From: Meridianimarinicoccus sp. MJW13
GTDB lineage: Bacteria; Pseudomonadota; Alphaproteobacteria; Rhodobacterales; Rhodobacteraceae
DNA length: 64,000 nt
Assembly: GCF_014901205.1 (NCBI RefSeq)
Contig: NZ_JACNMU010000003.1
Span: 372,001-436,000, forward strand
Direction: 5' to 3'
A model generated the notes under the pieces. That model saw nothing but the letters and a program-made list of their open reading frames with translations. It did no database searches and had not been told where the DNA came from. The translations under genes and the position numbers were made by a program. Each line of letters opens with the position of its first letter. The stretch's first letter is position 1. Below, piece by piece: positions 11,401 through 20,709 of the stretch.

Positions 11401-12054
11401 TCAGCGCCGCCGCCGACGCAACACCATCAGCGCGCCGATCCCTGCCCCCAGCAAGGCCAGCGGGGCAGGCAGCGGCACGGGGGCGGCCACACGGGTCAGC
11501 CCCAGGGCGCGTCCGGTACTGTCCAGAACCTGCAACGACACAGTCGCATCCGACAGCGAGGTGAACTGGAAGTCCATGCCAAGGGTGCCGAACAGACCCG
11601 CACCGGGCGGCGGTTCGGGCTGCGGATTGAAGAACAGCGGGTTAGCGCCGATGCCCCCTGAAGACGACTGAAGCATCAGCCGCAGCGTCAGGGTTTCGGT
11701 TCCCGTGTCCACCAGGAAATCCGCCTGCGGGAACCGCGCGCCGGGGCTTCCCGCCACAGGATCCAGCGGCTTGCCGCCCAGACTGCCGCCCAGCAGAACC
11801 TGGAAGAACTGCGCCCCAGAAACGCCCCGAATGGTCTTGTCGACCGAAAAAGGGGTCAGCGTGGTGGACGCGGGAAACAGGATTGGTGGTTCGGGCTGTG
11901 GATTGAAGCCATAGATCACCAGCGGATTGACGATTCCGTGGGCAACCTGGACCACGGTTGCGGTGCCCCAATGGGCCCGCGATGCCACGCCGGCAGTTGC
12001 AGTGAAGACAACAAGGATACTGGCCACCAAACAGGTGCGAACGAGATGTGTCAT
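11401..12054 (-). CDS. Secreted protein with VPLPA-CTERM sorting tail and two NPQPEPP motifs
   Basis: 217 residues from an ATG preceded by AAGGAGG. The N-terminus is a signal peptide (cut near TAGVAS). The C-terminus reads VPLPAPLALLGAGIGALMVL followed by five arginines, the VPLPA-CTERM type of the PEP-CTERM/exosortase sorting signals. The body carries FNPQPEPP twice, at about residues 50-57 and 142-149, separated by a beta-rich segment. It should be exported, held by its tail and processed by an exosortase/archaeosortase-like enzyme that is not in this window. Its role is unknown; family members are usually surface or matrix proteins. It is convergent with purL. Confidence 0.8.
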   Translation of the reverse strand: MTHLVRTCLVASILVVFTATAGVASRAHWGTATVVQVAHGIVNPLVIYGFNPQPEPPILFPASTTLTPFSVDKTIRGVSGAQFFQVLLGGSLGGKPLDPVAGSPGARFPQADFLVDTGTETLTLRLMLQSSSGGIGANPLFFNPQPEPPPGAGLFGTLGMDFQFTSLSDATVSLQVLDSTGRALGLTRVAAPVPLPAPLALLGAGIGALMVLRRRRR

Positions 12055-12202
12055 CTCTTGCCTCCTTTTGGTTTACGCCGGATCAATATAGCACGGCAGA
12101 CAGTGCATTTCCCTAGGGGAAAGCCCGACCTGCGCGCCCGTTGCCGCTTGCAGCCCCTGTGGCTGCGCCCTACAAATCGGGGGAAACCAAGGACGACCGA
12201 TC

Positions 12203-12445
12203 ATGCCCATCCAAGCCCAGGAAATCGAAAACCTGATCCGCGAAACATTTCCCGATGCCAAGATCACGATCACAGATCTGGCTGGCGACGGCAATCACTA
12301 TGCCGCCGAGGTCATCGACGAAAGCTTCCGGGGCCAGAACCGCGTGCAGCAGCAGCGGGCGGTCTATGCGGCGCTGAAAGGCAAGATGGACGGCAAGAAC
12401 GGCGAATTGCACGCGCTGGCGCTGACCACCAAAGCCCCGGACTGA
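12203..12445 (+). CDS. BolA-family protein
   Basis: 80 residues, a complete BolA domain. It has the expected start (AQEIENLIRETFPDAKITITD), the central GDGNHYAAEVIDESFRG segment with the conserved histidine, and the helix RVQQQRAVYAALKGKM. BolA proteins form [2Fe-2S]-bridged heterodimers with CGFS monothiol glutaredoxins. The next gene, 119 bp downstream on the same strand, encodes exactly such a glutaredoxin, which supports a shared role in Fe-S trafficking or iron sensing. It is nearest to the short YrbA/IbaG-like forms. Confidence 0.93.
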   Translation: MPIQAQEIENLIRETFPDAKITITDLAGDGNHYAAEVIDESFRGQNRVQQQRAVYAALKGKMDGKNGELHALALTTKAPD

Positions 12446-12564
12446 CCCCAACCCGGCCAGGCACTGCTTCGGGGACAGATGTCCCTGATATTGTGTATCG
12501 CCGATACAGACATTACCTGCCCGTCAGACCCGATGATCCGACGACACAGACAAGGAGCTCTCAG

Positions 12565-12924
12565 ATGAGCGTTCAAGAACAGATCAAGCAGACCGTGACC
12601 GAAAACGACGTGGTTCTGTACATGAAAGGCACCAAGGCGATGCCGCAGTGCGGCTTTTCCAGCCGTGTCGCCGGGGTGCTGAACTATATGGGCATCGACT
12701 ACCAGGACGTGAACGTGCTGGAGAACGACGAGATCCGCCAGGGCATCAAGGATTATTCCGACTGGCCGACCGTGCCGCAGCTTTACGTCAAGGGCGAATT
12801 CGTCGGCGGTTGCGACATCATCACCGAGATGACCCTGTCAGGCGAGTTGGACACGCTGCTGGAAACCAACGGCGTGACCTTCGACAAGGACGCCGCCGAG
12901 AAGATCCGCGAAGCCAACGCCTGA
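12565..12924 (+). CDS. grxD: Monothiol glutaredoxin (Grx4 type)
   Basis: 119 residues from an ATG with AAGGAG upstream; the open frame runs much further upstream but that part is non-coding in character and overlaps bolA. The monothiol active site CGFS (C29) follows MKGTKAMPQ. The glutathione-binding segments WPTVPQLYVKGEFVGGCDI and the C-terminal helix are intact. Grx4 proteins carry and deliver [2Fe-2S] clusters with BolA. The pairing with the preceding gene is widespread in alphaproteobacteria. Confidence 0.96.
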   Translation: MSVQEQIKQTVTENDVVLYMKGTKAMPQCGFSSRVAGVLNYMGIDYQDVNVLENDEIRQGIKDYSDWPTVPQLYVKGEFVGGCDIITEMTLSGELDTLLETNGVTFDKDAAEKIREANA

Positions 12925-12945
12925 TTTCGGCGGACGGGGCGCGCC

Positions 12946-13329
12946 TCAGGACGCGCCCTGCTCCATCTCTTCGGCCAGGGCTTCGGCGCGGGCGGCCAGC
13001 TCGGCCAGACCGTCGCCCACCGCGGCCGGGATCACCGGCACCTCGACCCGCTCGGCGGGACGCGATTCCAGGGTGGCGACCTGAGATTTCAACTCGGCGA
13101 TTTCGGCTTTCAGGGTCTCGGTGCTGGCCTGCACCGACAGCGTCTTGTCCGCCAGCAGCAGCCCCGCCATCAGCAGCATCCGCGCCTCGGGCACCCGGCC
13201 CAACTGATCGGCCATGACACTGATTTCATCGTCCAGCAATTTGGCGGCGGAATGCAGAAATTCCTGCTCGCCGTCCTGACAGGCCACGTCGAACGACCGG
13301 CCCCCGATCTTGATGGTGACTTCAGGCAT
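12946..13329 (-). CDS. zapA: Cell division protein ZapA
   Basis: 127 residues. The N-terminal ZapA domain is clear: VTIKIGGRSFDVACQDGEQEFLHSAA is split across residues 4-29, then LDDEISVM and EARMLLMAGLLLADK. A heptad-rich helix (about 85-125) follows and makes the tetramer. ZapA bundles FtsZ filaments at the division ring. Its start overlaps the end of the coiled-coil gene by 8 bases, so the two are translated together. It is convergent with the glutaredoxin gene. Confidence 0.93.
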   Translation of the reverse strand: MPEVTIKIGGRSFDVACQDGEQEFLHSAAKLLDDEISVMADQLGRVPEARMLLMAGLLLADKTLSVQASTETLKAEIAELKSQVATLESRPAERVEVPVIPAAVGDGLAELAARAEALAEEMEQGAS

Positions 13330-13951
13330 CGGCGGTCTCCTCGATCAGCGGTTGCAGCGCGGCCAGAACGCTGTCGATTTCGGCCCGGTCGGCGGCACGC
13401 GCGGCCTTGAGGGACTCGATCTCGGCGGTCAGGCTGTCGTCGAACAAGGCGCCGCCGTCACTGCCCTCGGCCATGGCCTGCCGTAGCAACTCGTTGTTCT
13501 GGCGCAACTGGGCGTTGGCTTTCTGAAGCTGGCCGACGATTGCTTCCAGCGCGCCGATCCGCTCCTGCGTCTCTTCCGCCTGGCCGTTGGCCTGAACTCC
13601 GCCAAGCCGGTCGGCGGCCTTCAGCGCGGTCAGTTCGGTCTGCGCCGCTTGCAGCGCCGCGCGATCGGTTTCGATCTGCTGGACTAGCGTCGAGACTTGC
13701 CCGCGCTCCTCCTCCAGATCGGTGTCGCGGATGGCCAGTTGCGCGCGTGTTGCCTCGATCTCGGCCTCCAGCGCGGCGATGTCGCCAGCGTCCCCCGCAG
13801 GCGCCGCCGCGGGCTGCGCTTGTGCTGCGGCTTCCAGTTCGGCCACCCGGTTCAGGGCGTCGCTCAACGCTTTTCGCGTGGACTGATGCGCCATCCTCAT
13901 GCGCCCAAGGGCATCGGCAAGCCGATGCTCAAGCTCGGAAATCTCCGTCAT
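13322..13951 (-). CDS. Coiled-coil protein coupled to ZapA
   Basis: 209 residues, almost entirely predicted coiled coil: long alternations of Glu, Ala, Leu and Gln, broken by an Ala/Pro linker (about 43-52). There is no signal peptide or membrane segment. It starts at an ATG preceded by AAAGGGGA and overlaps zapA by 8 bases. I do not recognise a named family. Its position and structure suggest a partner of ZapA at the division ring, in the way the coiled-coil ZapB works with ZapA in enterobacteria, but that is inference from context. Confidence 0.75.
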   Translation of the reverse strand: MTEISELEHRLADALGRMRMAHQSTRKALSDALNRVAELEAAAQAQPAAAPAGDAGDIAALEAEIEATRAQLAIRDTDLEEERGQVSTLVQQIETDRAALQAAQTELTALKAADRLGGVQANGQAEETQERIGALEAIVGQLQKANAQLRQNNELLRQAMAEGSDGGALFDDSLTAEIESLKAARAADRAEIDSVLAALQPLIEETADA

Positions 13952-14205
13952 GGTTCCCCTTTCTGCCCCAACTTAGGTACGCATATTCATTTTTTTTGAC
14001 CGCACCAACCCCGAAGCTGGCGTCAACAATAGGTCGCAACAGCATCGAATCCCACAGTTTTAAACCGTCAGAATGGCTTTTTCTCGGGTTCTGAGCAGTT
14101 TTTTGGCCCCGCTTGAACTTCCCATGGCAGTTGCTAAGACGCAGGGGCGCGCTGCCCCGCGCAGCTGAAGTCCAAAATCCATCCCAAGACAACTGGAGTT
14201 GCCCC

Positions 14206-16221
14206 TTGTCCCTGAAGACGCTGCGCGAACGCCACCCCGACCACTGGATGAAAGCCTGCGCCATCCGCGCCCTCGCTCTGGACGGCGTCGCCGGTGCCAA
14301 TTCCGGCCACAGCGGCATGCCCATCGGCATGGCGGATGTGGCCACGGTCCTGTTCGAGAACCACCTGAAATTCGATGCCGCCGACCCCGATTGGCCGGAC
14401 CGTGACCGGTTCATCCTGTCCGCGGGCCACGGTTCGATGCTGCTGTATGCACTGCTGCATCTGACCGGCGTCGAAGACATTTCGCTGGATCAGATCAAGA
14501 ACTTCCGCCAGTGGGGCGCCCGCACCGCCGGCCACCCGGAATACGGCCATGCCAAGGGGATCGAGACCACCACCGGCCCGCTGGGTCAGGGCATCGCCAA
14601 TGCCGTAGGCTTCGCGCTGGCCGAGGAAATCCTGCGCGCCCGGTTCGGCAAGAAGGTCGTGGATCACCACACCTATGTCATCGCCGGCGACGGCTGCCTG
14701 ATGGAAGGCGTCAGCCAGGAAGCCATCGGTCTGGCCGGGCGGCAGGAGCTGTCGAAGCTGATCGTGCTGTGGGATGACAACAACATCACCATCGACGGCA
14801 CCGTCGATATCGCCGACCGCACCGATCAACTGGCGCGCTTCAAGGCGTCGGGCTGGTCCGTGCATGAATGCGACGGTCATGACCCCGTGGACATCGACGA
14901 GGCGATCACCGCCGCCAAGAAGACCGGCAAGCCCGCGCTGGTGGCCTGCAAGACGCATATTGCGCTTGGCACTGCCGCGCAGGACACGCCCAAGGGCCAC
15001 GGCGCGCTGACCGACCCCAAGGTCGTGGCCGACGCCAAGGCGGCATGGGGAATCGACTGGGCCGCCTATGAGGTGCCCGTCGACATCAAGGCGCAATGGG
15101 AAGAGATCGGCAGCCGCGGCGCTGAGGAACGCGACGAATGGTCGACCCGTCTGGCCGGTCTGTCGGGCGCCAAGCAGCGCGAATTCGAACGCATGCAGGC
15201 GGGCGAAGCGCCCAAGAAACTGTCTGCGGCCATCAAGGCAATGAAGCGCGACTACGCCGAGACCCGGCCGAAGATGGCGACGCGCAGTGCCAGTGAAAAG
15301 ACCCTGAACGTCATCAATCCCCTGATGCCCGAAAACGTGGGCGGCTCGGCGGATCTGACCGGGTCGAACAACACCAAATCGTCGGACATGGGCGTGCATC
15401 TGCCCGAGTCGCGCGACGGCCACTACCTGCACTATGGCATCCGCGAACACGGCATGGCGGCGGCGATGAACGGTCTGGCCCTGCACGGCGGTCTGCGTGC
15501 CTATGGCGGCACCTTCATGTGCTTTGCCGATTACGCCCGCGGTGCGATGCGCCTTTCGGCTCTGATGGGGGTGCCGGTCACCTATGTCATGACCCACGAC
15601 TCGATCGGTCTGGGCGAAGACGGCCCGACCCACCAGCCGGTGGAGCATCTGGCGATGCTGCGCGCCACGCCGAACATGACCGTGATCCGCCCTGCCGACG
15701 CCACCGAAACGGCCGAAGCCTGGGAGATCGCGGCCACCGCCACCGGCACGCCGACGGTTCTGGCCCTGTCCCGTCAGGGGCTGCCCACCGTGCGCACCGA
15801 GTTCAAGACCAAGAACATGGTCGCCCAGGGCGCCTATGTGCTGGCCGAGGCCGAGGGCAAGCGCCAGGCGATCCTGCTGGCCACCGGCTCCGAGGTTTCG
15901 GTGGCGCTGGCCGCACGCGATCTGCTGCAGGCGGAAGGCATCGGCACCCGTGTTGTTTCCATGCCGTCGTGGGAGCTGTTCGCCGAACAGGACGAAAGCT
16001 ATCGTCGCCGGGTTCTGCCCGCCGGACCGGTGCGCGTCGCCGTCGAGGCTGGCGTTCAGATGGGCTGGGATCGCTGGCTGACCAGCGAACGCGGCAAGGC
16101 CAACAAGGCCGGCTTCGTCGGCATGGAGGGCTTCGGCGCCTCGGCCCCGGCGGATGTCCTGTTCGAAAAGTTCGGCATCACCGCGCAAGCCGTGGCCGAC
16201 AAGGTCAAGTCGCTGCTGTAA
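14206..16221 (+). CDS. tkt: Transketolase
   Basis: 671 residues from a TTG start with GGAG seven bases upstream. This gives the conserved beginning [21 protein letters not shown]; an ATG at 14113 would add 31 residues with no family character. Thiamine diphosphate binding is shown by [13 protein letters not shown] and by DDNNITIDG. The N-terminal signature [14 protein letters not shown] and the pyrimidine-domain segment [15 protein letters not shown] are present. It transfers two-carbon units in the pentose phosphate pathway. The two GAPDH genes follow on the same strand after a strong terminator, so this is a carbon-metabolism neighbourhood, not one operon. Confidence 0.95.
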   Translation: MSLKTLRERHPDHWMKACAIRALALDGVAGANSGHSGMPIGMADVATVLFENHLKFDAADPDWPDRDRFILSAGHGSMLLYALLHLTGVEDISLDQIKNFRQWGARTAGHPEYGHAKGIETTTGPLGQGIANAVGFALAEEILRARFGKKVVDHHTYVIAGDGCLMEGVSQEAIGLAGRQELSKLIVLWDDNNITIDGTVDIADRTDQLARFKASGWSVHECDGHDPVDIDEAITAAKKTGKPALVACKTHIALGTAAQDTPKGHGALTDPKVVADAKAAWGIDWAAYEVPVDIKAQWEEIGSRGAEERDEWSTRLAGLSGAKQREFERMQAGEAPKKLSAAIKAMKRDYAETRPKMATRSASEKTLNVINPLMPENVGGSADLTGSNNTKSSDMGVHLPESRDGHYLHYGIREHGMAAAMNGLALHGGLRAYGGTFMCFADYARGAMRLSALMGVPVTYVMTHDSIGLGEDGPTHQPVEHLAMLRATPNMTVIRPADATETAEAWEIAATATGTPTVLALSRQGLPTVRTEFKTKNMVAQGAYVLAEAEGKRQAILLATGSEVSVALAARDLLQAEGIGTRVVSMPSWELFAEQDESYRRRVLPAGPVRVAVEAGVQMGWDRWLTSERGKANKAGFVGMEGFGASAPADVLFEKFGITAQAVADKVKSLL

Positions 16222-16248
16222 TCGGCACCGAATCAAACATGAAAATTC

Positions 16249-16280
16249 GGGGGAGCGCTGCAAGGCTGCTCCCCTTTTTT
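16249..16280 (+). terminator. Rho-independent terminator after transketolase
   Basis: GGGGAGC (16250-16256) pairs with GCTCCCC (16268-16274) across an 11-base loop, followed by six T. Confidence 0.85.
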
Positions 16281-16341
16281 GCCGTGGTCGGGCAATTTGG
16301 CCGAACAGGAACCGGCGCACAACGGTATACAAACGCATACA

Positions 16342-16355
16342 TGTTGGCGATAACA
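16342..16355. promoter_or_regulatory. Candidate CceR-like operator upstream of the first gap gene
   Basis: TGTTGGCGATAACA fits the LacI-type palindrome TGNTANCGNTANCA with one mismatch. It sits about 125 bp before the start codon. A half-matching partner, GCGCTAACA, follows at 16367-16375. It is weaker than the edd and second-gap sites. The link to CceR rests on recall of that regulator's motif in Rhodobacter sphaeroides. Confidence 0.4.
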
Positions 16356-16479
16356 GGTCACCTTTTGCGCTAACACGTTCACTTTAAATATGTTTTTGCT
16401 TCCCATCTTACCGGTATCTCCCGTATAGGAACGCCAGACAGAGACTGTGACACCGGTCGCACACCGTGGGAGTTCATTC

Positions 16480-17484
16480 ATGACTGTAACGATTGGCATC
16501 AATGGTTTCGGCCGCATCGGACGCTGCACCCTGGCCCATATCGCCGCCAGCGCGCGCAACGACGTTCAGGTCGTCAAGCTCAACGCGACCGGCCCGATCG
16601 AAACCAGTGCCCACCTGTTGCGCTATGACTCGGTACATGGCCGCTTCCCCGGCGAAGTGAAGATCAAGGACAACACCATGGATCTGGGCCGCGGCCCGAT
16701 GGAGGTGTTCTCGACCTATGAGCCGTCCGAACTGGATTGGTCCGGTGTCGATGTGGTGCTGGAATGCACCGGCAAGTTCAACGACGGCAACAAGGCCGAC
16801 GTGCACCTTGAGCGCGGCGCCAAGAAGGTGCTGATCTCGGCCCCGGCCAAGAATGTGCACAAGACCGTGGTTTACGGAGTCAACCATCGCGATCTGGACG
16901 CCGGGCACACCTTGGTGTCGAACGGCTCCTGCACCACCAACTGCTTGGCGCCGCTGGCCAAGGTGCTGAACGATGCCATCGGGATCGAACGCGGCATCAT
17001 GACGACGATCCACAGCTATACCGGCGACCAGCCGACGCTGGACCGCCGCCACAACGACCTGTACCGCGCTCGCGCCGCCGCCATGGCGATGATCCCCACC
17101 TCGACCGGTGCCGCCAAGGCCCTGGCAGAGGTTCTGCCGGAACTTGAAGGCAAGCTGGACGGCTCGGCGATCCGGGTGCCGACGCCCAATGTCTCGGCCG
17201 TGGATCTGACCTTCGAAGCGGGCAAGGATGTCACCGTCGAGGACGTCAACGAGGTGGTCCGTGAAGCCGCCGCCGGCCATATGGGCGCCGTGCTGGGCTA
17301 TGATCCCGAGCCCAAGGTCTCCATCGACTTCAACCACACCACGCAGTCGTCGATCTTCGCGCCCGACCAGACCAAGGTCGTCGGCGGGCGCACGGTACGG
17401 GTTCTGGCCTGGTACGACAATGAATGGGGCTTCTCGGTCCGCATGGCCGATGTCGCCGCCGCCATGGGACGCCTGACCAAATAA
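16480..17484 (+). CDS. gap: Glyceraldehyde-3-phosphate dehydrogenase, probable NADP-type paralog
   Basis: 334 residues. It has the Rossmann motif INGFGRIGR, the active-site segment SNGSCTTNCLAPLAK with the catalytic cysteine, and the family C-terminus [15 protein letters not shown]. At the position that fixes cofactor choice it has LNATGP (A36), where NAD-specific enzymes carry Asp. Near residue 192 it has LDRRHND, where NAD enzymes usually have uncharged residues. Loss of the Asp is a mark of NADP-using GapB enzymes of Bacillus, and the two arginines could hold the 2'-phosphate. It may therefore work in the gluconeogenic or NADPH direction. A second GAPDH gene follows in tandem. Confidence 0.9.
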   Translation: MTVTIGINGFGRIGRCTLAHIAASARNDVQVVKLNATGPIETSAHLLRYDSVHGRFPGEVKIKDNTMDLGRGPMEVFSTYEPSELDWSGVDVVLECTGKFNDGNKADVHLERGAKKVLISAPAKNVHKTVVYGVNHRDLDAGHTLVSNGSCTTNCLAPLAKVLNDAIGIERGIMTTIHSYTGDQPTLDRRHNDLYRARAAAMAMIPTSTGAAKALAEVLPELEGKLDGSAIRVPTPNVSAVDLTFEAGKDVTVEDVNEVVREAAAGHMGAVLGYDPEPKVSIDFNHTTQSSIFAPDQTKVVGGRTVRVLAWYDNEWGFSVRMADVAAAMGRLTK

Positions 17485-17510
17485 TTCCCTCTCCTTGCGA
17501 GACTCCTGTA

Positions 17511-17535
17511 GGGTCGGCCTTGTGCCGGCCCTTTT
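17511..17535 (+). terminator. Terminator after first gap gene
   Basis: GGGTCGGC/GCCGGCCC stem (one G-T pair) with a CTTGT-type loop, then four T. It separates the two GAPDH genes, implying independent transcription. Confidence 0.75.
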
Positions 17536-17612
17536 CGCGTGTCTTCACCTGCCGCGTGACACGTTAACGCGGTTGACCAGGATGGCGTGTATGGCATAGG
17601 TACCGGCATAGA

Positions 17613-17626
17613 AGTTAGCGCTATCA
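17613..17626. promoter_or_regulatory. Candidate CceR-like operator upstream of the second gap gene
   Basis: The reverse complement reads TGATAGCGCTAACT, which matches nine of ten fixed positions of TGNTANCGNTANCA. Its first 13 bases are identical to the site before edd. It lies about 50 bp upstream of the start codon, a position where a bound regulator would affect promoter use. Confidence 0.6.
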
Positions 17627-17676
17627 ACGTCGCGCCATTTTTCGGTCGCGACACAGGCCCCTGTCTGGAGGATCCC

Positions 17677-18678
<1,002 letters not shown>

Positions 18679-18708
18679 TCGGTTCCGCCGATCCCAGACG
18701 TATCTGAC

Positions 18709-18736
18709 AACGGCCCTTCGGGGCCGTTTTCGTTTT
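18709..18736 (+). terminator. Terminator after second gap gene
   Basis: ACGGCCC/GGGCCGT stem closed by a TTCG tetraloop, then a T-rich tail. Confidence 0.85.
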
Positions 18737-18853
18737 CGGTCACGATTCCGCCCTCGCCCCGGCATTAACCGTGAGGTCACCCTTTTCTTGAGACAGCCTG
18801 CCCCGGAAGCGTAGAACCGCCTCGGTAGAGTTTCCCGGTTAGGAGTCAAAGTC

Positions 18854-19519
18854 ATGAAAATCACGGGTATTGTCGTCGCCACCACTTTGGTCCTGTCGTC
18901 GGGGGCCAGCCATGCCGCAAGCTATCTGGGCGAGTTCTGGGACAGCACGCGGGGCTTCCGCAGCGTTGACGACGCCATCGGATTTGCCAATTCGACCACG
19001 ACCACGGGACAGTTCGTGTCGACGATGATCGACTATCCCAATGGCTGGATCGGCTCCATCTCGGACCGCCGCAGCATTTCGGACTTCCTGGGCGTCGATG
19101 CGGCCTCGTATACGGGCACCAAGCCCACCAGCCTTCAAACCAGCGTTGTCCGCATCTCGGGCCGCTTCCAGCCCGGCAGCGGCACCAAGACGTTTTCGGT
19201 CGGTTCGGATGACGGCTTCGCGTTGAGCATCAACGGCACCGAGATTTCGCGCCGCAGCAGCCCGCGCGGCTTTGGCTACACCAATGTGTCCTATGACGTC
19301 GGCAGCAATCCGGTGGATTTCGTGCTGACCTACTATGAAAACTATGGCTACACCGGTTTGCACTTCAAGATCGACGGCAAGACCGTGACGGACAGCATTG
19401 CCGTGGCGCCCTCCAACACGCCGGCACCTGTGCCGCTGCCGGCTGCCTTGCCGATGCTGGCGCTTGGGCTGGGCGCGCTTGGGGTGGCCGGCCGCCGCCT
19501 GCGCAAGCCGCGCGCCTGA
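18854..19519 (+). CDS. Secreted PA14-like domain protein with VPLPA-CTERM tail
   Basis: 221 residues. The signal peptide spans about 1-21 (cut near SHAAS). The middle resembles a PA14-type carbohydrate-binding beta barrel: FSVGSDDGFALSINGTEI holds the conserved SDDG pair, then VDFVLTYYENYGYTGLHF. The tail is VPLPAALPMLALGLGALGVA with basic residues after it, the VPLPA-CTERM sorting signal. This is the second such protein in the window, so the strain should have the matching sorting enzyme. Surface attachment or glycan binding is plausible; no direct function is known. It stands alone between terminators. Confidence 0.82.
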   Translation: MKITGIVVATTLVLSSGASHAASYLGEFWDSTRGFRSVDDAIGFANSTTTTGQFVSTMIDYPNGWIGSISDRRSISDFLGVDAASYTGTKPTSLQTSVVRISGRFQPGSGTKTFSVGSDDGFALSINGTEISRRSSPRGFGYTNVSYDVGSNPVDFVLTYYENYGYTGLHFKIDGKTVTDSIAVAPSNTPAPVPLPAALPMLALGLGALGVAGRRLRKPRA

Positions 19520-19525
19520 TGCACG

Positions 19526-19554
19526 AAAAAGGGGCCACCCGTTGCGGGGGCCCC
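19526..19554 (-). terminator. Terminator of coaD (minus strand)
   Basis: GGGGCC (19531-19536) pairs with GGCCCC (19549-19554). Read on the minus strand it is followed by five T. There is no T tract on the plus side. Confidence 0.75.
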
Positions 19555-19585
19555 ATCCCTTGCCGATCGTTTCACGGTGGCTGCC

Positions 19586-20080
19586 CTAGCCCTGGAACTT
19601 TGCCACCAACTGGTCGCGCACATCGGCGCTGACGAACTTTGAAACATCCCCGCCCAGACGCGCGATTTCCTTGACCAGCCGCGAGGCGATGGCCTGATGC
19701 TGGGCCTCGGCCATCAGGAAGACCGTCTCGACCTCGGAACTCAGCGCCCGGTTCATCCCCACCATCTGAAATTCGTACTCGAAATCCGACACCGCGCGCA
19801 GGCCGCGCAGGATGACCGAAGCGCCCACATCGCGGGCACAGTCGATCAGCAGGTTTTCGAACGGATGGGCCACGATCTCGCACCCGGTGCCGGCGCTCAG
19901 CCTTGGCGCTTCGCTTTCCACCATGGCCACGCGTTCGTCGAGCGAGAACAGCGGGCCCTTGTCGCGGTTGATGGCGACCCCGACGACCAGCCGATCGACC
20001 AGCGAACAGCTGCGCCGGATGATGTCGGCATGTCCCAAGGTCAGCGGGTCGAATGTCCCTGGATAAAGCCCGATGCGCAT
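19586..20080 (-). CDS. coaD: Pantetheine-phosphate adenylyltransferase
   Basis: 164 residues, normal CoaD length, starting at the ATG of MRIGLYPGTFDPLTLGH. A longer frame to 20143 adds a non-conserved leader. The nucleotidyltransferase T/HxGH motif is TFDPLTLGH (H17), and the KMSKS-like segment and FQMVGMNRAL are present. It makes dephospho-CoA from 4'-phosphopantetheine and ATP, the penultimate step of CoA synthesis. It follows the CBS-domain gene on the same strand after about 100 bp. Confidence 0.95.
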   Translation of the reverse strand: MRIGLYPGTFDPLTLGHADIIRRSCSLVDRLVVGVAINRDKGPLFSLDERVAMVESEAPRLSAGTGCEIVAHPFENLLIDCARDVGASVILRGLRAVSDFEYEFQMVGMNRALSSEVETVFLMAEAQHQAIASRLVKEIARLGGDVSKFVSADVRDQLVAKFQG

Positions 20081-20178
20081 GATGATGTTCCGTCGGTCGT
20101 TAGAATGCCCGGCAACGCAACAATAATAAGTTGCGCATTGCAAGAGACGTTGGGCCGCAGGCCTGCGGCCCGCCGGTT

Positions 20179-20613
20179 TCAGTAGCCCATGATCATGCCT
20201 TGCAGGGCATCTTTCTCCATCGACAGGGTGCTGAGCTGCGCCTTGACCACATCGCCGATCGAGATCAGGCCGACCATCTTGCCGTCCTCGATCACGGGCA
20301 GGTGACGGAACCGGCCCTCGGTCATCTTCTGAAACACTTCCGAGCTGTCTTCGTTCATCGTGCAGCTGATCGGATCTGCGGTCATCAGGTCGTCCACCAT
20401 GTCCGACATGCAGGACGCGCCGCGCTTGCCCAGTTCGCGCACCACATCACGCTCGGACAGGATGCCGATCGCCACTTCGCCATCGTCCGACACGATCACT
20501 GCACCGATCCGCTTTTCGGCAAGCAATTGCGCGGCGGATTCGACGCTGGTGCCCGGCTTGATGGTTACCACGCCGTCATCGGACTTGGAGTTGAGGATTT
20601 GATGGACTCGCAT
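20179..20613 (-). CDS. Tandem CBS-domain protein
   Basis: 144 residues from an ATG preceded by GGGAGG. Two CBS motifs make up the whole chain: the first around VESAAQLLAEKRIGAVIVSD (about 22-41), the second around EVFQKMTEGRFRHLPVIEDG (about 95-114). Stand-alone CBS pairs of this kind bind adenine nucleotides and act as energy or redox sensors for partner enzymes. The partner is not evident from position. A charged C-terminal helix follows the second repeat. Confidence 0.92.
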   Translation of the reverse strand: MRVHQILNSKSDDGVVTIKPGTSVESAAQLLAEKRIGAVIVSDDGEVAIGILSERDVVRELGKRGASCMSDMVDDLMTADPISCTMNEDSSEVFQKMTEGRFRHLPVIEDGKMVGLISIGDVVKAQLSTLSMEKDALQGMIMGY

Positions 20614-20709
20614 GGTGGCCTCCCGACACTCTCTCTTGAGCAATAATATTACCCTCGAGTCTCCGCCCCTTGAAGAAAGTGTCAAGCACTATCCGCAGGT
20701 CTGCGCAAA

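Noticed and set aside
11938-12564. Long upstream extension of the glutaredoxin frame
   Set aside because: It runs antisense to the VPLPA protein and out of frame through bolA; the CGFS protein is complete from the ATG at 12565.
14134-16338. Long minus-strand open frame (over 700 codons) opposite transketolase
   Set aside because: It mirrors the real gene in a GC-rich codon-biased region; it has no ribosome site and is rich in His, Arg and Gly as antisense shadows are. Similar shadows opposite edd (26542-28386) and ccmF (2376-4631) were rejected for the same reason.
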